Source: JALYUA01 sp040004225
GTDB lineage: Bacteria; Acidobacteriota; Thermoanaerobaculia; UBA5066; Gp7-AA6
Direction of reading: 5' to 3'
NCBI GenBank assembly: GCA_040004225.1
Contig: JBDUBI010000173.1
Location: 1-18,205, forward strand
Length of the DNA stretch: 18,205 nucleotides
Under the pieces are notes generated by a model. The model was not told the origin of the DNA, ran no database searches, and saw only the letters and a list, made by a program, of their open reading frames with translations. Positions 12,446-18,205 of the stretch are shown here, in pieces (the first letter of the stretch is position 1; each line of letters begins with the position of its first letter). The translations under genes were made by a program, and so were the position numbers.

Positions 12446-15151
12446 TCACGCCGTCGAGGAGGCCGTTCCGCCGCTCAGGGCCGCTCGGGCCGCGGCCAGC
12501 CGCGCGACCGGGACGCGGAACGGCGAGCAGGAGACGTAGTCGAGCCCTACCGTGTGGAAGAACTCGATCGATCTCGGGTCTCCTCCGTGCTCGCCACAGA
12601 TTCCGATCTTGAGGCCCGGTTTCGCTTCGCGCCCCCGGCGCGTCGCGAGCGACACGAGCTCTCCGACGCCGTATTGATCGAGGCTCGAGAACGGGTCCTC
12701 GGGGAGGATTCCCTCGGCGATGTAAATCGGAAGAAATGAACCCGCGTCGTCGCGCGAGTAGCCGTAGGTGAGCTGAGTGAGGTCGTTCGTGCCGAAAGAA
12801 AAGAAGTCGCAGTTCAAGGCGATTCGGCCCGCCCGCAGGGCCGCGCGGGGGACCTCGATCATGGTTCCGACGCGATAGTTGACGCGGTTTCCGGCGATTC
12901 GCTTCGCCGTTTCGTCAACCAGCTTCTTCAGGCGGTCAAACTCCCCTCTCGCGCCGACGAGCGGAATCATGATCTCGGGATTCGGGTGAACGCCCTCGGC
13001 CAGAGCCTGCGAGGCCGCCTCGAAAATAGCGCAGACCTGAGTCTCATAGATTTCCGGGTGAGTGATTCCGAGGCGGCACCCGCGATGGCCGAGCATCGGG
13101 TTCACTTCGGCCAGCGCGTGAACCCGCTCGCGAACCGCGTCCGGGGAGACGCCGAGGTCGTCCGCCGTCTTCCGAACGGCATCGTCCTCCTTCGGCAGAA
13201 ATTCGTGGAGGGGCGGGTCGAGAAGACGTATCGTGACCGGTCTTCCGGCCATCTCGCGGAATATGCCGAGGAAGTCCTCGCGCTGCATCGGGAGAATTTT
13301 CGCGAGGGCCTCACGCCGTCCTTCGGAGGTGTCGGCGAGGATCATCTCTCGCACCGCGAGGATCCGCTTTTCCTCGAAAAACATGTGTTCCGTGCGGCAG
13401 AGTCCGATCCCCTCCGCTCCGAAGAGCCGGGCGACCCGCGCGTCCTCGGGCGTGTCCGCATTGGCGCGGACTCCGAGCCGCCGTCGCGCGTCCGCCCACG
13501 CGAGCAGCCGGGTGAACGCCATCGCCACGGGGGATTTCTCCATCGGAATCGACCCTTCGAGAACGACCTGCAGTACTTCGGAGGGCTGCGTCGAGATCTT
13601 CCCGAGGAGAACTTCGCCCGTCGATCCATCGACCGAGAGCCATTCGCCCTCGCCCGCCGAGAGCCCTCGGGCGCGGATGCGGCCGTGGCCGGCGTCCACG
13701 GACAGCTCGCCCGCCCCGACGACGCAGGTCTTTCCCATCCCGCGCGCCACGACCGCCGCATGCGACGTCATTCCGCCGCGCGTGGTCAGGATTCCGACAG
13801 AGGCGTGCATGCCCGCGATGTCCTCGGGCGAAGTCTCCTCCCGGACCAGGATGACCGGCGCTCCCTCTCCGGCCATCGCCACGGCGCGATCGGCCGTGAA
13901 GGCGATCTGCCCGCAAGCCGCGCCGGGGCCCGCCGGGAGACCCTTGCCGAGGAACCGGCCCGATTTCACCGCCGCTTCCTTTTCTTTTCCCGTGAAGACG
14001 GGCGCGAGAAGCTGAACGAGCTGCTCCGACTCGACGCGGGCGATCGCCTCGTCCTCCGAAATCAGCCCCTCGTCCACCATCTCGGTCGCGATCCGCACGG
14101 CGGCAAACCCGGTCCGCTTTCCGTTGCGGGTCTGCAGAAGGTAGAGGCGGCGGTCTTCGATGGTGAATTCGAGGTCCTGCATGTCCCGGTAACGCGTTTC
14201 GAGGACGTCCCGAAGTCGAAGGAGCTCGGCGTAGGCCTCGGGCATCGTCTCTTCGAGGGAGAGGCCCGATCCGTCCCGGGAAAGAGGTCGGGGCGTCCGG
14301 ATGCCCGCGACGACGTCCTCGCCCTGCGCGTTGGGGAGAAACTCGCCGTAAAACCGCCGCTCCCCCGTCGAAGGATCCCGGGTGAAGGCGACGCCGGTCG
14401 CGGAGGTCTCGCCGCGGTTGCCGAACACCATCGACTGCACGTTGACGGCGGTGCCCCAGTCGTCGGGGATGTGATGGAGCTTCCGGTAGGTCTTCGCGCG
14501 TTCGTTGTCCCAGGAGCGAAACACCGCCGCAATGGCGCCCCAGAGCTGTTCCCGGGGATCTTCCGGGAAGTCTTTTCCGGTCTTCTCCCGGATGAGCGCC
14601 TCGTGTCTTCCGACGACGTCCGTCAGGTCGTCGGTCGAGAGGTCCACGTCCGCCGCGGCGTTCACCTCGCGCTTCTTGTCCGCGAGCGTCTTGTCGAACT
14701 CGTGGCGCGGCACCCGCAGCACGACGTCTCCGTACATCTCCAGAAACCGGCGCCGGCAGTCGAGCGCGAACCTCTGGCCGGAAACTCCCGCGAGGCCCTT
14801 CAGGGCGCGGCTCGTGAGGCCGAGATTCAGGATCGTGTCCATCATCCCGGGCATCGACGACCGCGCGCCCGAACGCACGGACACGAGAAGAGGATCGGCG
14901 GGGTCTCCGAAGCGCTTCCCCGTGACGTGCTCGAGCCGCGCCAGAGCCGATTCGACTTCCGGATGCACGCCCTCCAGGCTTGCCCCGTGCGAAAAGTCGA
15001 CGCAGACGCCCGTCTCGATCGTGAAACCGGGAGGCACCGGGATGCCGAGCGCCGTCATTTCAGCGAGCCCGGATCCCTTCCCGCCGAGGGTTTCCTTTCC
15101 GAGCCCGGCGCCCTCCGCCTCACCTTCGCCGAAGAAAAAAACACGCTTCAT
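12446..15151 (-). CDS. ppdK: Pyruvate, phosphate dikinase
   Basis: Interconverts pyruvate + ATP + Pi and phosphoenolpyruvate + AMP + PPi in the cytoplasm, allowing gluconeogenic or PPi-linked glycolytic flux. At 901 aa it is full length. Domains in order: N-terminal ATP-grasp nucleotide-binding region (LGGKGSGLAEM at about 22-32, SVRSGARSSMPGMMDTILNL at 91-110, GNRGETSATGVAFTRDPSTG near 244-263); the swivelling phospho-histidine domain with TRGGMTSHAAVVARG (catalytic H464); and the C-terminal PEP/pyruvate TIM barrel with GIGLCRTEHMFF, LGHRGCRLGITHPEIYE, FSFGTNDLTQLTYGYSRDD and CGEHGGDP (C852). A GAGGGG ribosome-binding site at 15158-15163 sits six bases before the ATG and overlaps the stop of glyS, indicating operon translation. 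The His-domain motif separates it from PEP synthase and PTS enzyme I. Confidence 0.97.
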   Translation of the reverse strand: MKRVFFFGEGEAEGAGLGKETLGGKGSGLAEMTALGIPVPPGFTIETGVCVDFSHGASLEGVHPEVESALARLEHVTGKRFGDPADPLLVSVRSGARSSMPGMMDTILNLGLTSRALKGLAGVSGQRFALDCRRRFLEMYGDVVLRVPRHEFDKTLADKKREVNAAADVDLSTDDLTDVVGRHEALIREKTGKDFPEDPREQLWGAIAAVFRSWDNERAKTYRKLHHIPDDWGTAVNVQSMVFGNRGETSATGVAFTRDPSTGERRFYGEFLPNAQGEDVVAGIRTPRPLSRDGSGLSLEETMPEAYAELLRLRDVLETRYRDMQDLEFTIEDRRLYLLQTRNGKRTGFAAVRIATEMVDEGLISEDEAIARVESEQLVQLLAPVFTGKEKEAAVKSGRFLGKGLPAGPGAACGQIAFTADRAVAMAGEGAPVILVREETSPEDIAGMHASVGILTTRGGMTSHAAVVARGMGKTCVVGAGELSVDAGHGRIRARGLSAGEGEWLSVDGSTGEVLLGKISTQPSEVLQVVLEGSIPMEKSPVAMAFTRLLAWADARRRLGVRANADTPEDARVARLFGAEGIGLCRTEHMFFEEKRILAVREMILADTSEGRREALAKILPMQREDFLGIFREMAGRPVTIRLLDPPLHEFLPKEDDAVRKTADDLGVSPDAVRERVHALAEVNPMLGHRGCRLGITHPEIYETQVCAIFEAASQALAEGVHPNPEIMIPLVGARGEFDRLKKLVDETAKRIAGNRVNYRVGTMIEVPRAALRAGRIALNCDFFSFGTNDLTQLTYGYSRDDAGSFLPIYIAEGILPEDPFSSLDQYGVGELVSLATRRGREAKPGLKIGICGEHGGDPRSIEFFHTVGLDYVSCSPFRVPVARLAAARAALSGGTASSTA

Positions 15152-15157
15152 CGGGTG

Positions 15158-15163
15158 CCCCTC
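15158..15163 (-). promoter_or_regulatory. ppdK ribosome-binding site overlapping the glyS stop
   Basis: On the minus strand GAGGGG lies six bases from the ppdK ATG, and its first two bases are the last two of the glyS TGA codon. It fixes the ppdK start and makes translational coupling likely. Confidence 0.7.
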
Positions 15164-17318
15164 ACTTTTCCACGACGATCTCGGAAAAATCCGCCAGCTT
15201 CGAGAACTCCCTCTGTATGGAAGCGAGCAGCGCCAGTCGATTGCGGCGCAGATCTTCCTCTGGCGCGTTCACGAGAACCTCCACGAAAAAGCGATCGAGC
15301 GACGGGGCGATCGACGCGATCATCCCCATGGCTTCCCTGTACCGGCGCGACCCGGCAAGCTCTTCGATCGAATGGCGCGCCTGCAAAAAGTCGGCCGCAA
15401 GCTGCCGCTCGGCGGGCTCGCGATACAGCTCGGCGCTCGGCGCGCCCGCGGCCTCCTCCGCGCCGGCGATGTTACGGATGCGCTTGAACGCCAGAACGAG
15501 CGACCGGAAGTCCATCTCGCGGCGAGCCTGAGCGAGCGCCTCCGCGCGGTCGGCGACGTCGGCAAAATCCCAGACGCCCGTTTTGAGGACCGCCGAGATC
15601 TCGTCGTAGGTGTGCCCCCGTCTCTCGAGGAGAGTCCGAAGGCGCTCGGCGAAGAACTTTTCGAGCTCGCCAAGAACGGTCTCAGGATCCGCCGGGACAG
15701 AGGAGGAATGAAGAGATAAAGCCTTTCGGGCCACGGGACACCAATCGAGCCGCCAGCGCCGGGCGACCGCGATCGATACGACCCCGAAGGCCGCTCGACG
15801 CAGTCCGTAAGGATCGCGGGAGCCCGTCGGGACGAGCCCGATCGTGAAGAGTCCGGCGAGCGTGTCGAAGCGGTCCGCCATCGACAGGATCGCGCCGGCG
15901 GCCTCCCGGGGCGGGTCGTCCGTCGCGGAGGCGGGGCGGTACTGGTCGTAGATCGCCTTCCAGACGGAGTCCGGCTGACCCTCGCGCCGCGCGTAGACTC
16001 CGCCGACGATCCCCTGGAGCTCCGTGAATTCTTTGACCATGAGAGTCGTGAGGTCGACTTTAGACAGCCGCGCCGCCGTCAGGACAGAATCCACCAGATC
16101 CGGCCGCGCGACCACGTGGGCGATCGTTTCGGACAGCTCCTGAAGGCGCCCGGTTTTCTGGCGATAGTCGCCCAGCCGGTCCTGAAAGGTGAGCCGGGAG
16201 AGATCCTGCAGGCGCGATTCGAGCGACTGGCGCACGTCCGACTCGTAAAAGAAACGCGCATCCGCCAGGCGGGCATTCAACACCCACTCGTTTCCCTTCG
16301 CGATCAAGCCGCGCCTGTCTTCTGCGTTGTCCATCACGGCCACGAAGTGCGGCAACAGCCCGGCCGGACCGCGGACCGGGAGGTATTTCTGATGAGTCCG
16401 CATTGCCGTGGTGGTGATTTCCTCGGGGATGTCCAGGAACTCCGGCGAGAACGAGCCCCGGACAGTGCCGGGGAACTCGACGAGATCGGCGAGGGTCGCG
16501 ACGAGATCCGCGTCGGGCTCGATGGTCCCTCCGACTCCGCTCGCCATTCCCCGCGCCGATTCCAGAATCGTGAGGCGCCGGGCCTCGCCGTCCGGCTCTA
16601 CGCGGGCCGCCCGCAGCTGCCCGAAGTAGTCTTCGGCGCTCGAGACGGTGATCACTCGGTCCGAGAGGATCCGATGGCCACGGGTCGTGTTGCTCGAAGG
16701 GACGCCGAAAAGCTCCAGAGGGACGACGGTTCCTCCGTAGAGAGCCAGGACACCCCGGACCGGCCGGACGAAAACGCTCTCACCGCGAGCCCAGCGCATG
16801 GTCTTCGGAAAGGACAGCGCCGAAACGGCGCGCGGCACGATGTCCGCGAGAACATCCGCGCAGGCTCGGCCGGGAATGGTCCGGCGGGCCGCGACCGTCG
16901 GACCTCGGGGCGACTCGACCACGACGAGCGCCGAGACATCCACTTTCTGCGCCTTCGCGAAACCCTCGGCGGCCCGCGTGGGTTTTCCGTCGGCGCCGAA
17001 CGCGGCGGATGCGGGAGGCCCGAGCACCTCGGACGCGCGGTCCTCCTGCCGGTCCGGAAGCCCGCGCAGCCAGAGGATGAGTCTCCGGGGCGTCGCAAAC
17101 GAGCTCTCCTCGAGAGCCGCGAGTCCCTCGGCGGACAGGGCCTCCGATGTGCGGCGCTGGAGGTCGAGCCGCGCGGCACCCAGGGCGGCCGCCGGGATCT
17201 CCTCGGTTCGAATCTCGAGGAGGAAGTCGCGGCGCGTTCCCGACGTCTGCGCCGGCTCGCGGACGACGGCCGCGTCCTCCGGAAGTCCAGGTTTCGTCAT
17301 GGCTCGCCGCGGGCGCAT
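15162..17318 (-). CDS. glyS: Glycyl-tRNA synthetase beta subunit
   Basis: Partner of GlyQ in the alpha2beta2 enzyme that charges tRNA-Gly; the beta subunit supplies most of the tRNA binding. The N-terminal signature FLLEIRTEEIPA begins about 30 residues in. Other conserved stretches are FPKTMRWARG, RPVRGVLALYG, TTRGHRIL, TTAMRTHQKYLPVRG, NARLADARFFYESD and the HD-like segment KVDLTTLMVKEFTELQGIVG, followed by the C-terminal anticodon-binding (DALR-like) region. At 718 aa it is slightly longer than the E. coli protein. The start is ambiguous: the ATG at 17318 (MRPRRAMTKPG) and the ATG at 17300 (MTKPG) both lack a strong ribosome-binding site, and either leaves a non-conserved leader before the core. 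It lies 69-87 bases after glyQ and 10 bases before ppdK. Confidence 0.96.
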   Translation of the reverse strand: MRPRRAMTKPGLPEDAAVVREPAQTSGTRRDFLLEIRTEEIPAAALGAARLDLQRRTSEALSAEGLAALEESSFATPRRLILWLRGLPDRQEDRASEVLGPPASAAFGADGKPTRAAEGFAKAQKVDVSALVVVESPRGPTVAARRTIPGRACADVLADIVPRAVSALSFPKTMRWARGESVFVRPVRGVLALYGGTVVPLELFGVPSSNTTRGHRILSDRVITVSSAEDYFGQLRAARVEPDGEARRLTILESARGMASGVGGTIEPDADLVATLADLVEFPGTVRGSFSPEFLDIPEEITTTAMRTHQKYLPVRGPAGLLPHFVAVMDNAEDRRGLIAKGNEWVLNARLADARFFYESDVRQSLESRLQDLSRLTFQDRLGDYRQKTGRLQELSETIAHVVARPDLVDSVLTAARLSKVDLTTLMVKEFTELQGIVGGVYARREGQPDSVWKAIYDQYRPASATDDPPREAAGAILSMADRFDTLAGLFTIGLVPTGSRDPYGLRRAAFGVVSIAVARRWRLDWCPVARKALSLHSSSVPADPETVLGELEKFFAERLRTLLERRGHTYDEISAVLKTGVWDFADVADRAEALAQARREMDFRSLVLAFKRIRNIAGAEEAAGAPSAELYREPAERQLAADFLQARHSIEELAGSRRYREAMGMIASIAPSLDRFFVEVLVNAPEEDLRRNRLALLASIQREFSKLADFSEIVVEK

Positions 17319-17387
17319 CGCCGCGCCGAATCACCGCGATCCGTCATCGCTTCGCGGCCGTCTCGCGCGTCAAACAGGGGCGGGCTC

Positions 17388-18205
17388 TCACCGCGCCGCG
17401 GCCGGCTCGGGCTCCGCCGCCGGGGCAAGGCGGCCCTCGCGACGCGCGACGCAGGCCCGGGCGCACGCACAGGCAAGATCGCGGACGCGCCGGATCAGAC
17501 CCACCCTGTCCGTTGCGGAGACGGCCCCGCGCGCGTCTAGAAGATTGAACTCATGCGAGCAGGCGAGCGTCGCCTCGTACGCCGGGAGGACCAGGTCGGC
17601 CGCGAGGCACCGGCGCGCCTCCCCCTCGTACCGATCGAAAAGCAGGGCGGCGAGATCCGCGTCCGCCACCTCGAACCCGTATTTCGAGAGCTCGACTTCG
17701 TCCTCCCGCCGGACCTGGCCGTAGCTGGTGTCGGCGCTCCATGGCACGTCGAAGACGGAGTTCAGCTTGTTTAAAAACATCGCTATGCGTTCGAGACCGT
17801 AAGTGATCTCCGCGGTGATGGGCGCGAGGTCGATCCCGCCCGCCTGCTGAAAGTACGTGAATTGGGTGATCTCCATCCCATCCATCAGCACCTGCCAGCC
17901 GACTCCCCAGGCGCCGAGCGTCGGCGACTCCCAATTGTCCTCTTCGAACCGGATGTCGTGATCCGCGAGAGTCACGCCGAGCTTCTCCAGGCTTCGGAGG
18001 TACATCTCCTGAGCGTCTTCGGGAGAAGGCTTCAGAACGACCTGGAGCTGCAGGTGCTTGCCGAGCCGGAACGGGTTCTCGCCATAGCGGCCGTCGGCCG
18101 GCCGGCGGGAAGGCTGCACGTAAGCGCATCGCCACGGGTCCGGGCCGAGCACCTTCAGGAAGGTGGCCGGATGCATCGTACCCGCGCCCATCGGAAGGTC
18201 GTACG
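17388..18205 (-). CDS. glyQ: Glycyl-tRNA synthetase alpha subunit (5' end outside window)
   Basis: Catalytic subunit that activates glycine and transfers it to tRNA-Gly. The frame runs through the right edge of the window (YDLPMGAGTMHPATFL at the edge), so about the first 40 residues are missing; the ATG at 18191 is internal. Conserved class II synthetase motifs are intact: AYVQPSRRPADGRYGENP (motif 2 region), DIRFEEDNWESPTLGAWGVG, GMEITQFTYFQQAGG, EITYGLERIAMFLN (motif 3), and LPAYEATLACSHEFNLLDAR. The C-terminus ends in a short Ala/Pro/Glu stretch. First known gene of the glyQ-glyS-ppdK run on the minus strand; any promoter lies outside the window. Confidence 0.97.
   Translation of the reverse strand, partial: YDLPMGAGTMHPATFLKVLGPDPWRCAYVQPSRRPADGRYGENPFRLGKHLQLQVVLKPSPEDAQEMYLRSLEKLGVTLADHDIRFEEDNWESPTLGAWGVGWQVLMDGMEITQFTYFQQAGGIDLAPITAEITYGLERIAMFLNKLNSVFDVPWSADTSYGQVRREDEVELSKYGFEVADADLAALLFDRYEGEARRCLAADLVLPAYEATLACSHEFNLLDARGAVSATDRVGLIRRVRDLACACARACVARREGRLAPAAEPEPAAAR

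Noticed and set aside
12986..15487. An 833-codon plus-strand open frame opposite ppdK and glyS
   Set aside because: It is the complement of two strongly conserved enzymes; the translation is rich in Arg, Glu and Gly with no recognisable domain.
16116..17540. A 474-codon plus-strand open frame opposite glyS and glyQ
   Set aside because: It lies antisense to conserved glycyl-tRNA synthetase genes and has no motif of its own.
1..18205. CRISPR arrays, tRNA or rRNA genes, riboswitches, defence or biosynthetic clusters
   Set aside because: I looked for regularly spaced repeats, cloverleaf-like 3' ends and conserved riboswitch cores between genes and saw none that I could support; gene content beyond the island is housekeeping and regulatory.

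Overview
The window is a high-GC chromosomal segment from a Gram-negative-type bacterium (lipoprotein signal, LiaF/TM2-like envelope protein, secreted hydrolases, two-subunit glycyl-tRNA synthetase). Gene content, and a small lipoprotein of a type I associate with Acidobacteriota, suggest an Acidobacteriota-like lineage. That is an impression from sequence style, not a demonstrated placement.

Layout. (1) 1-1464: a poly(A)-polymerase/tRNA nucleotidyltransferase-family gene (pcnB-like) on the plus strand. (2) 1706-3755: a compact plus-strand operon of an ECF sigma factor, a membrane-anchored anti-sigma factor with two zinc-finger modules, and a proline-rich membrane protein with a LiaF-like C-terminus. 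(3) 3756-4115: a non-coding stretch with a dispersed-repeat-like start and a C-rich tract able to form a G-quadruplex on the minus strand. (4) 4116-4655: a small lipoprotein of unknown function. (5) 4764-8203: a minus-strand pair, a YtcJ-type amidohydrolase followed by mutL. (6) About 8271-12290: an accessory island carrying an AraC-family regulator and a large secreted serine hydrolase on the plus strand, preceded by a broken gene. Its left edge is an internally deleted IS481-type element and its right edge holds a short transposase relic in the opposite orientation. (7) 12446-18205: a minus-strand housekeeping operon glyQ-glyS-ppdK, with glyQ running off the right edge.

How the parts fit. 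glyQ, glyS and ppdK are closely spaced; the ppdK ribosome-binding site overlaps the glyS stop, so tRNA charging and pyruvate/PEP metabolism are probably co-transcribed. The sigma and anti-sigma genes overlap by ATGA and probably form an envelope-stress switch, with the membrane protein as a co-regulated partner. The AraC gene lies 64 bases before the serine hydrolase and is its likely regulator.

The most notable observations are: the island between mirrored IS481 remnants, whose two transposase pieces meet at the same point of the protein; the in-frame deletion inside the left remnant; a lipoprotein-sorting-like gene beheaded by that remnant and then frameshifted; and three starts lacking a Shine-Dalgarno but with a -10-like hexamer 6-8 bases upstream, suggesting leaderless mRNAs. 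I see no wholly new multi-gene defence or biosynthetic system, no CRISPR array and no RNA gene that I can support.
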